DNA of 64,000 nucleotides, taken from NCBI RefSeq assembly GCF_001989455.1, contig NZ_CP018346.1, forward strand, positions 1,488,001-1,552,000, given 5' to 3'. Each line of letters starts with the position of its first letter. Positions within the stretch are counted from its first letter, which is position 1. The notes beneath the pieces were generated by a model. That model saw only the letters and a list, made by a program, of their open reading frames with translations, ran no database searches and was not told the DNA's origin. Below, piece by piece: positions 1-11,023 of the stretch. Made by a program: the position numbers and the translations under genes. The DNA comes from Prochlorococcus sp. RS04 (GTDB lineage Bacteria > Cyanobacteriota > Cyanobacteriia > PCC-6307 > Cyanobiaceae).

Positions 1-42
1 AGAATCCACGAAGAAAGTTCTGTTAGTTCTATGTTTAGATAA
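1..42 (+). CDS. possible 3' end of a coding region entering the window
   Basis: Frame 1 is open from the first base to a TAA at 40-42 and would encode the last 13 residues of a protein ending SSVSSMFR. Too little is present to name a family. It could be chance, because 42 bases is a short open stretch. It is listed because the next gene is convergent and no other gene explains these bases. Confidence 0.3.
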   Translation, partial: RIHEESSVSSMFR

Positions 43-56
43 AAGAAATTATTTTT

Positions 57-530
57 TTATAACCCTTGTAATTTCTTGAGTCTTTCAGTTTCAATTTTAA
101 ATTGTTTTTCTATTTTTTCAGGAACATTATCTGGACATACTTGAAGAGCTGATTCAACTAATTGCAGAGATGCAATAAATTGTAATTGTTTCATATCAAC
201 TGTTTGTTCTTTCTTCTTCTCTATTATTTTCCCTCCATGTTTTTGTGATACTACTGATGCGAACGTTGCTGAGGCAACGTTTAATGTTTTTGGGAAATCT
301 AAATCAAATCCTTTTCTTGTCGCATTACATAGAAATGAAACACCCATCCCATGATATAAATCTAAATCATTTTTATTGGCAGGTGAATTTTTAACATTTG
401 CATTTACTTTATTAAATTCATTATTTGCATCAAAGAAAAAATATGAAAAAATTAGAGGGATTGCAAAAATTCTAGAAATTTTAAAACTCATATTTGATTT
501 ATTTTTATTCATATCACTTAAAGATAACAT
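57..530 (-). CDS. secreted or anchored small protein of unknown function
   Basis: A 157-residue protein with a basic N-terminus and a hydrophobic stretch at about residues 18-35, consistent with a signal peptide or anchor. I do not recognise the function. The motif FLCNATRKGFDLDF in the middle closely resembles FCDAKREGLDSDF in the protein at 62557-62949, so the two look like members of one small family. In-frame ATG codons at 512 and 491 are also reasonable starts; the one at 512 would give a more normal signal peptide. No ribosome-binding site decides between them. Confidence 0.75.
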   Translation of the reverse strand: MLSLSDMNKNKSNMSFKISRIFAIPLIFSYFFFDANNEFNKVNANVKNSPANKNDLDLYHGMGVSFLCNATRKGFDLDFPKTLNVASATFASVVSQKHGGKIIEKKKEQTVDMKQLQFIASLQLVESALQVCPDNVPEKIEKQFKIETERLKKLQGL

Positions 531-564
531 TTTTTATTTTTTAAATTAAATCTGCCAACAGAAT

Positions 565-1104
565 TTATTTAATAATTTTAATTTCGTGATGATTTTCTAC
601 TATTTTAAGCATATCTTTGTTCCATGAATATATAACTCTAAATCTATAATTATCAGAATCTACAAGTCTTGTATGTTCAAGAATATACCAATCTTTGTAA
701 GAAGATTCAAAAATCATTTCGTGTTCGTCGACTTGCTTAATATTTGAAATACCTTCATCATTACTTAAATAAAAATTTTCCCTCTTAAGTTGATGGCCTT
801 TTAAAAATGCATGCATTTCTCCTCGTTCTTTATACTGGGGATTTTCGTCAAAGAAATTGTATTTTTTTTCTGGATACCAAGTAAATTTATAATGCGACTC
901 CCATTCTGATTTACTCTCAAGAGCTTGAATATTTATATTCATAATTAAATTATAAGTTTTTTGTGCTTCATCGAGAAAATACGTTCTATTAGATTTCCAT
1001 AATCCAATATTCCTAGAAAACCACCTTTTTAAATTGCTATTTAAATTGATTTCAGGAGGGTTTTCACCAAAATGTGAATTTTTCTTTGGATTAATAGCAA
1101 CCAT
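565..1104 (-). CDS. conserved protein, possibly CpeS/lipocalin-like
   Basis: A 179-residue soluble protein without signal peptide. After a short N-terminal tail come WFSRNIGLWKSNRTYFL and a series of alternating strands ending in YRFRVIYSW. The G-x-W-x-S-x-RT pattern near the N-terminus recalls the CpeS/CpcS bilin lyase family, which folds as a lipocalin. This is only a motif-level resemblance and the bilin-lyase role is not shown. It is divergent from sasA with about 100 bases between the starts, so the two may share a promoter region. Confidence 0.8.
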   Translation of the reverse strand: MVAINPKKNSHFGENPPEINLNSNLKRWFSRNIGLWKSNRTYFLDEAQKTYNLIMNINIQALESKSEWESHYKFTWYPEKKYNFFDENPQYKERGEMHAFLKGHQLKRENFYLSNDEGISNIKQVDEHEMIFESSYKDWYILEHTRLVDSDNYRFRVIYSWNKDMLKIVENHHEIKIIK

Positions 1105-1210
1105 TTATAAAAAAGTCATATTTATTTAATAGCCTATATGTAAAATAAAAAAAAATATCTTAAGGTGTTTATAAGGATTAACAGCTTTTCAACACTTCAG
1201 AGGAATTCAT

Positions 1211-2329
1211 TTGAATGATAAAAAAGAGCTAAAACTAATACTTATAGCAGCTAGAAATCAACTTTCTAGTAGTGATATTAAGTCCCTAATAGCTTACTTA
1301 GAATCAGATGATTGTGAATTTAAGATATCTCTTCAGATCTCTGAACCCACAGAGCAGCCAGAATTACTTGAACTACATAGATTAGTCGCTATTCCTGCTC
1401 TTATAAAGCTTTCCCCAGCTCCAAAGCAAATATTTGCTGGAAGTAATATTTTCTCTCAATTGCAAAAATGGTTACCAAGGTGGTCACAGGAAGGCTTAAC
1501 TAAAAATCTTGGCATTAATTTGCAGCCATCTAAAATTGATTCAATAAGAACTCAAAAAGAATTTCTATTGGAAGACGAACTTCTTGTTTTAAGACAAGAA
1601 AATGAGACATTAACAAAAAGAATAGAATCTCAGGAAAGATTATTAAGAATGGTCGCGCATGAATTAAGAACACCTTTAACTGCTGCTACCTTAGCTGTTC
1701 AAAGTCAAAAACTCGGACAAATAGATATTTCAAAATTACAGGAGGTAATTAAAAGAAGACTTGAAGAGATTGAACTCTTATCTCAAGATCTTTTGGAGGT
1801 TGGAACAACTAAATGGGAAGCATTATTTAATCCTCAGAAAATTGATTTAGGTAATATTAGTGCTGAAGTAATACTCGAATTAGAAAAATTCTGGAGATTA
1901 AGGAATATTGAAATTGATACTGATATTCCATCTGATCTGCCAAGTGTGTTTGCAGATCAAAGAAGAATGAGGCAAGTATTTTTAAATTTAATTGAAAATG
2001 CTATTAAATTTTCTAAAGATTCTGGATCTATAAAAATCACTATGATTCATAAGACAAATCAATGGGTAGAAATAACAATTTGTGACAAAGGTGCAGGTAT
2101 TCCTTTGAGCGAACAAAAAAGAATTTTTCTTGATAGGGTTAGACTTCCCCAGACTTCTGAAGGAACTTCAGGATTTGGTATAGGGTTATCAGTATGTAGG
2201 AGAATAGTACAAGTCCATGGAGGAAGAATATGGGTGGTATCTGAAGTTGGAGAAGGTTCCTGCTTCCATTTCACAGTTCCTGTGTGGCAAGGACAAAACA
2301 AAGAGCAACAATACTTGACGAAAGGCTAG
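1211..2329 (+). CDS. sasA: clock-output sensor histidine kinase SasA
   Basis: Encodes the adaptive-response kinase that reads the KaiC oscillator and phosphorylates RpaA. The first 100 or so residues form the KaiB-like thioredoxin-fold sensor domain. A coiled linker follows, then an H-box with His150 in [10 protein letters not shown], and an HATPase domain with N-box ENAIKF, G1 DKGAGIP and G2 GFGIGLSVC. There is no membrane segment, as expected for this family. Translation starts at TTG; an AGAGG ribosome-binding site about seven bases upstream supports it and no in-frame ATG lies nearby. Length 372 residues is normal. In Prochlorococcus SasA works with KaiB and KaiC alone because kaiA is lost. 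Confidence 0.95.
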   Translation: MNDKKELKLILIAARNQLSSSDIKSLIAYLESDDCEFKISLQISEPTEQPELLELHRLVAIPALIKLSPAPKQIFAGSNIFSQLQKWLPRWSQEGLTKNLGINLQPSKIDSIRTQKEFLLEDELLVLRQENETLTKRIESQERLLRMVAHELRTPLTAATLAVQSQKLGQIDISKLQEVIKRRLEEIELLSQDLLEVGTTKWEALFNPQKIDLGNISAEVILELEKFWRLRNIEIDTDIPSDLPSVFADQRRMRQVFLNLIENAIKFSKDSGSIKITMIHKTNQWVEITICDKGAGIPLSEQKRIFLDRVRLPQTSEGTSGFGIGLSVCRRIVQVHGGRIWVVSEVGEGSCFHFTVPVWQGQNKEQQYLTKG

Positions 2330-2370
2330 CCTTACTCTTAGTTTTTAATAAGCTGTTATGCTAATTTCCT

Positions 2371-2443
2371 GGCCCCATCGTCTAGAGGCCTAGGACACCT
2401 CCCTTTCACGGAGGCGACAGGGGTTCGAATCCCCTTGGGGCTA
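2371..2443 (+). tRNA. trnE: tRNA-Glu, anticodon UUC
   Basis: A complete 73-base cloverleaf. The acceptor strands GGCCCCA and TGGGGCT pair with one terminal G-U. The D arm begins TCGTCTAGAGG, the anticodon stem is CCTCC/GGAGG with loop CTTTCAC (anticodon TTC at 2405-2407), and the T arm has GGTTCGAATCC. The discriminator is A2443 and CCA is not encoded. Besides translation, this tRNA supplies glutamyl-tRNA for 5-aminolevulinate and thus chlorophyll and haem synthesis. Confidence 0.97.
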
Positions 2444-2454
2444 TTAATTTAAAT

Positions 2455-2997
2455 TTATAACGATCTTTTTGATGATTTTGCTTGCCTGTCTACGGCAATT
2501 AAATTTTCTGAAAGATCCTTTTTTAGTCTTTTCTCTATCATCCCTATTGGCATCCACTGACAACCTTGAACAGTAAGATCATAAATTAATGAGTTTGTTG
2601 AAGTATTTTTAATATTTTGAATTTTCCAACTACCCTCAAACTTTCTAAAATCTCCTTTTATTAAATTAAATTTTAAGAGGCCAAGCTCCTTATCCTCAAA
2701 TAAATCTATAGTTACTTCAGCTGAAAACTTCATGCCAAGGAAATCCTGAGCTCCAACTTGTTTAAGATGGACATTATTTCCCTTCTGAAATATTTTTTTG
2801 CTCGATAAAAGATTTGGTATGTACAGATTTAGCCGATCATAATCTGTTAAAACACTCCACAAAGAATCAAAACTCGCAGAAGTTGTAAGTTGAGCTGCCA
2901 GTCGTCTTGTCCCGCCGGAAAACTTCTCCATCGTCTGCTCAATTGTCCTGTAATCATTGTTCTTAGAATGATCTTCTGATTCTTGAGGATTATTCAT
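2455..2997 (-). CDS. SRPBCC-fold (polyketide cyclase/COQ10-like) protein
   Basis: A 180-residue protein with a START/SRPBCC pattern: a first strand and helix FDSLWSVLTDYDRLNLYIPNL, several strands including FEGSWKIQ, and a C-terminal amphipathic helix. Such proteins bind hydrophobic ligands such as quinones, lipids or pigments; the ligand here is unknown. The residues before about 28 look disordered. It lies between tRNA-Glu (convergent) and petH (divergent), and its start is 181 bases from petH. Confidence 0.85.
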   Translation of the reverse strand: MNNPQESEDHSKNNDYRTIEQTMEKFSGGTRRLAAQLTTSASFDSLWSVLTDYDRLNLYIPNLLSSKKIFQKGNNVHLKQVGAQDFLGMKFSAEVTIDLFEDKELGLLKFNLIKGDFRKFEGSWKIQNIKNTSTNSLIYDLTVQGCQWMPIGMIEKRLKKDLSENLIAVDRQAKSSKRSL

Positions 2998-3175
2998 AAA
3001 TGAATTTTTTAATTAGATAAAAAATTATTTCTGTGTAACTATACTGATAAAAACAACAAATACTGAAAAATTAAAATAATTTCTTTTATTTATCCCGATC
3101 TCAAAACGTAACCATTTTTGTAAAATCACTACAAATTAAACTACAAATTGATAATCTTTTATAAAAGAAATCTAA

Positions 3176-4291
<1,116 letters not shown>

Positions 4292-4401
4292 ATCTTTGAT
4301 ATTTAGATTTAAGCTTCGCCAATTAAATACTTTTTGGTTTAGACACAATATGTAGCTAATATTTAAAAAAAAGAGGATTTTAAATAAAGAATACTAAAAA
4401 T

Positions 4402-5925
4402 ATGCCTTCAACTTTAAGGAATCCTCTAAGATTAGGTTTGCGGCAGGAAAGAGTTATATCTCCACAATGTTTAGTAATTTTTGGCGCTAGTGGAGACCTT
4501 ACTCATAGAAAATTAATACCAGCCTTATTTGAACTCTATTTGCAAAGAAGAATTCCTAGTGAATTTGGAATAGTTGGTTGTGCGAGAAGACCTTGGACTG
4601 ATAATGATTTTAGAGAAAAGATGAAAGTAAAGTTATCAAATCAAATATATGGTAAAGAAAGGGAGTGGGATCAATTTTCTAATTATCTTTTCTATGAACC
4701 AGTTGACCTACAACAAAGTGATCATGTCGTAAGGCTTTCTAGAAGATTAAATGAAATTGATAAAACACAAGCTACTCATGGGAATAGAACATTTTATTTA
4801 TCAGTATCTCCAAATTTCTATGCAAGTGGATGTAAAGCTCTTAAAGGGGCTGGTCTTTTAGAAGACCCTAAGAAAAGTCGTTTAGTAATTGAAAAACCTT
4901 TTGGAAGAGATTATTCAAGTGCAAAAAAATTGAATAAGATCGTTCAAAGTTGCGCTGAAGAAAGTCAGATTTATAGGATTGATCATTATTTAGGTAAAGA
5001 GACGGTTCAGAATATTCTTGTTTTGAGGTTTGCTAACACTATCTTTGAACCAATCTGGAATAGGAATTATATATCAAGTGTTCAAATTACTTCATCTGAA
5101 ACAGTTGGTGTTGAAGATAGAGCAGGTTATTACGAAAGCTCTGGTGCTTTACGGGATATGCTTCAAAATCATATGACTCAAATGCTTGCAGTTACTGCAA
5201 TGGAACCTCCCGGAAAATTTGAACCAGAAGCAATAAGAAATGAAAAAGCTAAGGTTCTTCAAGCTTCAAAACTTGCTGACGAAAATGAACCGTGGAATTG
5301 TTGTATAAGAGGTCAATATGGAGAGGGAGGGAATATTTCAAATCGACTCAAAGGATATAGGCAGGAAGATGGTGTTAATAGTAATAGCACAACAGAAACT
5401 TATATTGCGACAAAAGTTTTCGTGGATAACTGGCGTTGGCAAGGGGTTCCTTTTTATTTGAGAACAGGTAAAAGACTTCCTAAAAGATTGGGAGAAATAG
5501 TCTTGACTTTTAAAGATGTTCCTGTTCATTTATTTGAATCAACAATAATAAATCCTGCCCCAAATCAACTTATCCTTAGAATTCAGCCAAATGAAGGTGC
5601 TACTTTCAAATTTGAGGTAAAATCTCCTGGTTCTGGAATGAAATCAAGACCTGTTGAGATGGAATTCTCTTATGATGAATCGTTTGGAGAACCCTCTGAT
5701 GAAGGCTATGTAAGATTATTAGCTGATGCGATGCTTTCTGACCCAACCTTATTTACTCGAAGTGATGAAGTTGAGGCAGCCTGGAAACTGTATACGCCAT
5801 TAATTGAATTGATGGATAATTCTCCTTGGAAGTTACCTATTTATAATTATGAATCTATGACGTGGGGTCCTCCAGAATCTGATCAATTAATTTCAAAAGA
5901 TAATATTTTCTGGCGTAGACCTTAA
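4402..5925 (+). CDS. zwf: glucose-6-phosphate 1-dehydrogenase
   Basis: First step of the oxidative pentose phosphate pathway, which supplies NADPH from glucose 6-phosphate in the dark. The 507-residue protein has the nucleotide-binding IFGASGDLTHRKL near residue 28 and the substrate-binding signature RIDHYLGKE. Two bases separate it from opcA, and cobyrinate amidase follows, so all three are probably one transcript. Cyanobacterial Zwf is redox-controlled and depends on OpcA, which fits the pairing. Confidence 0.97.
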   Translation: MPSTLRNPLRLGLRQERVISPQCLVIFGASGDLTHRKLIPALFELYLQRRIPSEFGIVGCARRPWTDNDFREKMKVKLSNQIYGKEREWDQFSNYLFYEPVDLQQSDHVVRLSRRLNEIDKTQATHGNRTFYLSVSPNFYASGCKALKGAGLLEDPKKSRLVIEKPFGRDYSSAKKLNKIVQSCAEESQIYRIDHYLGKETVQNILVLRFANTIFEPIWNRNYISSVQITSSETVGVEDRAGYYESSGALRDMLQNHMTQMLAVTAMEPPGKFEPEAIRNEKAKVLQASKLADENEPWNCCIRGQYGEGGNISNRLKGYRQEDGVNSNSTTETYIATKVFVDNWRWQGVPFYLRTGKRLPKRLGEIVLTFKDVPVHLFESTIINPAPNQLILRIQPNEGATFKFEVKSPGSGMKSRPVEMEFSYDESFGEPSDEGYVRLLADAMLSDPTLFTRSDEVEAAWKLYTPLIELMDNSPWKLPIYNYESMTWGPPESDQLISKDNIFWRRP

Positions 5926-5927
5926 CA

Positions 5928-7229
5928 ATGAAACCTCAACTAACACTCCAAACCCCTTTAGAGCTGCCTTATCAGGAAATTTCTAACTACCTTAATAAAT
6001 TATGGATTTCAGAAGATAAAGATAATAGTGGAGCTAATACTTTTACATTAATGGTCTGGCAGCCTGCTTGGCTAGAACAATGTTTGGTTCAAAAAGGATT
6101 AGTAAATGGACCAATTACTGGAAATTTAAGTCCAGAGATAATTGAAGTTGCTAAAAAATTTATATTAGATCAAGGACTTCCTATCACTACTTCGCTCAAT
6201 AGTGAAGAATTATTGAATTTGTTAAAGGAAAATTTATCTAATAAAGATTTTGAAGATTTAAGAGGACAATTTTTTGAATCATCAATAAGTACATTGAATC
6301 CAAGAAGATTAATAACTCTAGCGCCAACATTAAATAAAAATTCAGATGTCAAAACTTTTGTATCCGCCTACTGTCCTTTAAGTGATATGCCAGCTATGCA
6401 AACTATATGTGGGGATTTAGTTGTTATTAGGGGGGACTCGGCTTCAATATCTAATAAAGGATTAAAAATAATTGATGAATTATCTATTGCTGAATTACCT
6501 TCATGGTTGTGGTGGAATGGAAGCTTGGATGAATCGCCTGAAATCTTCGAGTATTTCACTAATTCTGGCCAAAGGTTAATAATTGATACTGCTCTTGGAT
6601 CGCCTGCAAGATGTTTAAAAGTTTTAGATCAATTAAATAAGTCCAATAAAGCTATTAATGATTTGAATTGGGTTAGATTGAAAAATTGGAGGGAATCATT
6701 GGCAATGATTTTTGATCCGCCTTCGAGGAGACCAATTTTAGATCATATTACTGATATTGACATTGATATTGCAGGAGATCATATGATTCAAGCTTTGTTT
6801 TTGATTTCATGGATTAGCGATAAACTTGGTTGGTCTTTCCTAAGAGTTGAAAGGGATACCGACTCAACAAAAATAGAGTTTGAAAGAATTAATGGCGAAA
6901 AAATTTCTGCAACAATTAATCCCTTATCTTTGGGAAATCCAAGTATTCATTTAGGACAAGTTATTGGATTGAGGCTGATTTCAAAAATTAGTGAGGTTCA
7001 AAAAAATAACACTTGTGTAATACTTGGCTGTGAATCAGTGGAATGCATGAGACTTGAAGCAGGGGGAATGGCAAATATGGAATTAATAGAACAAGTTGTT
7101 CCAAATTCTTTTTCTACATCAGAGTATGATGTTAGTAAATTATTGGGAAGTAGTAGAGGAAATACAAGTCCTCTTTTTGAAAATTCTATTAAAATAGCCC
7201 TTCAAATATTTAATGGTTTTAAAAACTAA
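5928..7229 (+). CDS. opcA: glucose-6-phosphate dehydrogenase assembly protein OpcA
   Basis: A 433-residue protein with the OpcA pattern, including WWNGSLDESPEIFEYF, NDLNWVRLKNWRESLAMIFDPP and a C-terminal RLEAGGMANM. OpcA allosterically activates and helps assemble Zwf and connects it to thioredoxin control in cyanobacteria. It starts two bases after the zwf stop, the classic cyanobacterial order. Confidence 0.95.
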   Translation: MKPQLTLQTPLELPYQEISNYLNKLWISEDKDNSGANTFTLMVWQPAWLEQCLVQKGLVNGPITGNLSPEIIEVAKKFILDQGLPITTSLNSEELLNLLKENLSNKDFEDLRGQFFESSISTLNPRRLITLAPTLNKNSDVKTFVSAYCPLSDMPAMQTICGDLVVIRGDSASISNKGLKIIDELSIAELPSWLWWNGSLDESPEIFEYFTNSGQRLIIDTALGSPARCLKVLDQLNKSNKAINDLNWVRLKNWRESLAMIFDPPSRRPILDHITDIDIDIAGDHMIQALFLISWISDKLGWSFLRVERDTDSTKIEFERINGEKISATINPLSLGNPSIHLGQVIGLRLISKISEVQKNNTCVILGCESVECMRLEAGGMANMELIEQVVPNSFSTSEYDVSKLLGSSRGNTSPLFENSIKIALQIFNGFKN

Positions 7230-7232
7230 TAG

Positions 7233-8624
7233 ATGCCTTGTGTAATATCTTCTCCTTCAACTGATAGTGGAAAAACTACTTTATCTCTTTTGCTATCTTG
7301 TTGGGCGTTCTCAAAAGGTATAAAGATACAAACTTTCAAAGTTGGCCCAGATTATCTTGATCAACAACAACTTAGTTCGATTGGCCAGCCTATTTGTAGA
7401 AATTTAGATATTTTTTTAAGTGGTGAGGAATGGGTTCAAGAAAGTTTTTTTAAACATTCTTTGAAATATGAATTCTCATTAATTGAAGGAGCGATGGGTC
7501 TATTTGATGGATTAGGTCCAACAACTTATTCCAGCACAGCAAATATCTCTAAACTTCTCAATGCTCCAATAATTTTTATTGTTAATGCTAGAGGTCAAGT
7601 AGCTTCTCTTTTAGCGACAATTAGAGGTTTTAGAGATTTCGATAGTGAGTTGTCAATAGTAGGAATTATATTTAACAACGTTAATTCAGATAGACATAAA
7701 AAATTAATAAAAGAAGTTTTTAAAAATGAAGACTTCGAAATTCTTGGTTTTTTACCATCTGATTCAAAAATAACTTTAAACAAAGCTAATTTAGGTTTAA
7801 TATCTCCAATCGATAATGGAAAAGAAATTGATGTTGAATACTTTGCGAATTTTGCCGAAAGAAATCTTGATGTATTTTCCCTTATTAAATTCCTGAAATC
7901 TCCTCAAAAGAAAATATTAAATTCTGTTAATTTTAAAGATTTTAAAATTGATAAAACTAAACCTATCGCAATTGCAGAAGATAAAATCTTTCATTTTCAA
8001 TACCCTGAAACTAAGGAGTTTTTGAGTGAAATAGGCATACCATTGATTTCATGGAGTATTTATGATGATGAAGAAATACCTAATGAGGCTTCTTCTTTAA
8101 TTATTCCTGGGGGGTTTCCTGAAAAATATGCTGATCATATAAGTAACTCTACAAAAAGCTTAAATTCGTTAAGGAAATTCCGCAAAAATGGATTTATATA
8201 TGCAGAGTGCGGAGGGATGATGATTTTAGGAGACTTTATAAAAGATGAAAATGGTAATAATCATAAAATGAGTGGCATACTCCCTTTTAGATCAAAGAAA
8301 AGTAAACTTTCAGTAGGTTATAGATACATTCAGGGTTTAAAAGATACTCCGATGATTAAACGAAATCAATTAATTAGAGGACATGAATTTCATTATTGGG
8401 AAATTGAAAATAATTTATCTGAACCTGATTTTGGAAAAGCTGAGCATCAAAAGAAACTTTCTTCCCCATGGAAAATTAAATCTTGGAAAACCGAATACAA
8501 AAATGAAGGCTTTTTTGATGAAAAATTACATGCAAGTTGGATTCACTTACATTTGCCAAGTTCTCCAGAACTCGCAAAAAACTTTATAGATACCACCCAA
8601 ATTACTTTTTCAAAGCATTCTTAA
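7233..8624 (+). CDS. cbiA: cobyrinic acid a,c-diamide synthase
   Basis: ATP- and glutamine-dependent amidation of the a and c side chains of cobyrinate in B12 synthesis (CobB/CbiA family). The N-terminal half is a dethiobiotin-synthetase-like domain with P-loop STDSGKTTLSLLL and VGPDYLD. The C-terminal half is a class I glutamine amidotransferase with the nucleophile region YAECGGMMIL and a late HASWIHLHL. Length 463 is normal. It starts three bases after opcA, an unexpected partner that probably reflects compact operon packing. It overlaps the convergent next gene by four bases. Confidence 0.94.
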   Translation: MPCVISSPSTDSGKTTLSLLLSCWAFSKGIKIQTFKVGPDYLDQQQLSSIGQPICRNLDIFLSGEEWVQESFFKHSLKYEFSLIEGAMGLFDGLGPTTYSSTANISKLLNAPIIFIVNARGQVASLLATIRGFRDFDSELSIVGIIFNNVNSDRHKKLIKEVFKNEDFEILGFLPSDSKITLNKANLGLISPIDNGKEIDVEYFANFAERNLDVFSLIKFLKSPQKKILNSVNFKDFKIDKTKPIAIAEDKIFHFQYPETKEFLSEIGIPLISWSIYDDEEIPNEASSLIIPGGFPEKYADHISNSTKSLNSLRKFRKNGFIYAECGGMMILGDFIKDENGNNHKMSGILPFRSKKSKLSVGYRYIQGLKDTPMIKRNQLIRGHEFHYWEIENNLSEPDFGKAEHQKKLSSPWKIKSWKTEYKNEGFFDEKLHASWIHLHLPSSPELAKNFIDTTQITFSKHS

Positions 8625-9100
8625 TTTGTTATCAAATCAAATATTTTGAGAGGTGAACCTAAAAAAAACATTCCAGGCAAAGTGATTAATGGTCCTAAAA
8701 AACTCCCCACCAAGACCTCAATTTTTGTATGACCCAGGGTTTCTTTTAACAGTAATTCAGATTGAGGTTCTAATTTTTTTGATAGTTTATTAATTTCTGC
8801 AGCTTGAATTCCAGCTGATTTTCGAACACCACTAGCGTCATACATAATTATAAGTGCTACCGCAACTGATAATGCGAATATTGAGCTATCAAATCCTAAT
8901 TCATAACCTATACCAGATGTAGCACCAGTTATTAAGGCGGAATGACTTGAGGGCATACCACCCGTCTCGAACATAATCCCAAATCTTATCTCTCCAGTTG
9001 AAAGGAAATTGAATACAATTTTAAAAAATTGAGCTAGCAAACAGGATAATAGGCTCCAGAAAAGAACTGAATTATTAAAAAAAGAAAAAAAATCAGACAT
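8621..9100 (-). CDS. divergent PAP2-family (DUF212) membrane protein
   Basis: A 159-residue integral membrane protein with about four hydrophobic segments. It contains the family signature GMPSSHSALITGATSGIGYELG followed by MYDASGVRKSAGIQAAEIN. DUF212 proteins are related to acid phosphatases of the PAP2 type. The substrate is unknown, though an isoprenoid or lipid phosphate would fit the location. It starts 13 bases downstream of crtE on the same strand, so co-transcription with folD-crtE is likely. Confidence 0.88.
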   Translation of the reverse strand: MSDFFSFFNNSVLFWSLLSCLLAQFFKIVFNFLSTGEIRFGIMFETGGMPSSHSALITGATSGIGYELGFDSSIFALSVAVALIIMYDASGVRKSAGIQAAEINKLSKKLEPQSELLLKETLGHTKIEVLVGSFLGPLITLPGMFFLGSPLKIFDLITN

Positions 9101-9113
9101 AAATTAAAAATAA

Positions 9114-10016
9114 TTATCTGTCTCTATTTGTAATAAAGTCGGCTAATGATATTAAATACTTTGCATCTGCACCCCAAGGTTGTATTGCTTTTTTTGCTTT
9201 TTCAACTAAATCAAATGCTCTTTTCTTTGACTCCTCCATTCCAAGTAATTTAGGGTAAGTAGTTTTGTCAGCTAAAAGATCTTTGCCGGCAGTTTTCCCA
9301 AGCTTTTCACTGCTGGAAGTTAAATCAAGAATATCATCTATTATTTGGAAGGCTAAACCAATTCCCTCTGCATATGTAGTCAGAGCTTGTAATAGTTTTT
9401 CGTTAGCTCCTGCGATCATCGCGCCTGTTCTTACGCAGGCCTTTAATAAAGCCCCAGTCTTGTGAAGATGAATATATTCGAGAGTTTCAAGGTCGACTTC
9501 TTTACCTTCGCATTCCAAATCAACAACTTGTCCCCCTACTAGGCCTGGTGCACCAGCAACTAGGGATAATTCTCCAACTACATTTAATAATCTATTTGGA
9601 TCGACTCCAGGGCTTCTTAAAGAGACCATTTCAAAGGCCCTTGTTAATAAAGCGTCGCCTGCAAGAATAGCTATTGCATCTCCGTATACTTTATGATTTG
9701 TCGGCCTACCTCTCCTCAAGTCATCATTATCCATGGCGGGTAGATCATCATGAATCAAGGACATTGTATGGATCATTTCTATTGCTACCGCAGTAGGAAC
9801 TGCAAGAGATGGTTCTCCTCCAGCCAGTGAGCAAGATGCTAAACATAAAATTGGACGTATTCTTTTCCCTCCAGCTAAGAGGGAATATCTCATTGACTCT
9901 CTCAATATTTCTGGATTCTCAGGGCCCAAGGAAAAATCAAGTGCTTCTTCTACAACTTTTTTAGTGTTTTTAAGATATTTTTCAAAATCAGAAATGCTAT
10001 TTATAACTTCAGTCAT
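9114..10016 (-). CDS. crtE: geranylgeranyl diphosphate synthase
   Basis: Condenses isoprenyl diphosphates to GGPP, the precursor of carotenoids and of the phytyl chain of chlorophyll and phylloquinone. Both aspartate-rich motifs are present: [17 protein letters not shown] around residue 90, and DDILD near residue 220. Length 300 is typical. It lies 36 bases downstream of folD and 13 upstream of the PAP2-like gene, forming an apparent three-gene operon. Confidence 0.96.
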   Translation of the reverse strand: MTEVINSISDFEKYLKNTKKVVEEALDFSLGPENPEILRESMRYSLLAGGKRIRPILCLASCSLAGGEPSLAVPTAVAIEMIHTMSLIHDDLPAMDNDDLRRGRPTNHKVYGDAIAILAGDALLTRAFEMVSLRSPGVDPNRLLNVVGELSLVAGAPGLVGGQVVDLECEGKEVDLETLEYIHLHKTGALLKACVRTGAMIAGANEKLLQALTTYAEGIGLAFQIIDDILDLTSSSEKLGKTAGKDLLADKTTYPKLLGMEESKKRAFDLVEKAKKAIQPWGADAKYLISLADFITNRDR

Positions 10017-10052
10017 TTTATACCTTCAGTAAAAAAAAAATCATCTTGGAGT

Positions 10053-10949
10053 TTATGGCAAAAGGTCATTAAGTGTTGATGATAAACCAAATTGTTTTTG
10101 CCAGCTAAAAATAGTATTTACAAGTAACATTGTTACTGTCATTGGTCCAACTCCTCCTGGTACAGGTGTGTAAGCAAAAACTTTAGAAATTACATCTTCT
10201 AATAATACATCGCCGCATAATCTAGTTTTATTTTTATCTAAACTTTTTAATCTATGTATCCCAACATCAATAATTATTGCTCCTTCTTTCACAAAACTGG
10301 AATCTACAAGATTGGGTTTTCCTGCAGCCGCAATTAGAATGTCGGCTTCTTTACAAACTTTATTCAAATTTAATGTTTTAGAGTGAGTAATTGTTACCGT
10401 GCTATTTAGATTCAATAACATAAGTGATAGGGGTTTCCCAACAAGCAAACTTCTTCCTATGACAACAATTTTCTTCCCTTCAATTGCAATATTTTGGGAT
10501 CTCAATAAATTAATAATTCCTGCTGGCGTGCATGATCTCATCGCAGGCTCATTTTTCACTAGTTTGCCGATGTTTACCTCATTTAGTCCATCTACATCTT
10601 TGCTTGGATTAATATGGCTGATCAGTTTTTGCTCGTCAAACTTCTTTGGGATGGGAAGTTGTAGTAACATGCCATCAATATCCTTATCAGAATTAAGTTT
10701 GATTATTAATTGTTCAACTTCTTTTTGCTCTACATTATCTTTTAGATGAAAGATAAAGCTCTTTATTCCAATCCTTGAACATGCTTTTTCCTTATTATTA
10801 ACGTAAACACCACTTGCAGGGTCTTCACCTATCCTTATTACAGCTAAACCGGGAGCTCTTTTTGCAATTTTTTTATTACTGGAGATATAATCAGTTAATC
10901 TTTCTTCGATTTCAAGAGATAATTTTTTACCGTCTAATTTTAATGACAT
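10053..10949 (-). CDS. folD: methylenetetrahydrofolate dehydrogenase/cyclohydrolase
   Basis: Bifunctional enzyme interconverting 5,10-methylene-THF and 10-formyl-THF in one-carbon metabolism. Recognisable blocks are [15 protein letters not shown] with the catalytic Lys, [21 protein letters not shown], the cofactor-binding [13 protein letters not shown] and C-terminal [16 protein letters not shown]. Length 298 is typical. It is the probable first gene of a folD-crtE-PAP2 operon. Confidence 0.97.
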   Translation of the reverse strand: MSLKLDGKKLSLEIEERLTDYISSNKKIAKRAPGLAVIRIGEDPASGVYVNNKEKACSRIGIKSFIFHLKDNVEQKEVEQLIIKLNSDKDIDGMLLQLPIPKKFDEQKLISHINPSKDVDGLNEVNIGKLVKNEPAMRSCTPAGIINLLRSQNIAIEGKKIVVIGRSLLVGKPLSLMLLNLNSTVTITHSKTLNLNKVCKEADILIAAAGKPNLVDSSFVKEGAIIIDVGIHRLKSLDKNKTRLCGDVLLEDVISKVFAYTPVPGGVGPMTVTMLLVNTIFSWQKQFGLSSTLNDLLP

Positions 10950-11023
10950 TTAGAAAAACATCTCCTTTTTACCCCTAGCATGCCTATAATTTTAAATTAT
11001 TCAAATAGATTTATCTATATTCT

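Noticed and set aside
2322-2333. Palindrome AAGGCTAGCCTT at the sasA stop as a terminator
   Set aside because: The 12-base palindrome has almost no loop and no T-run directly after it; it could be chance.
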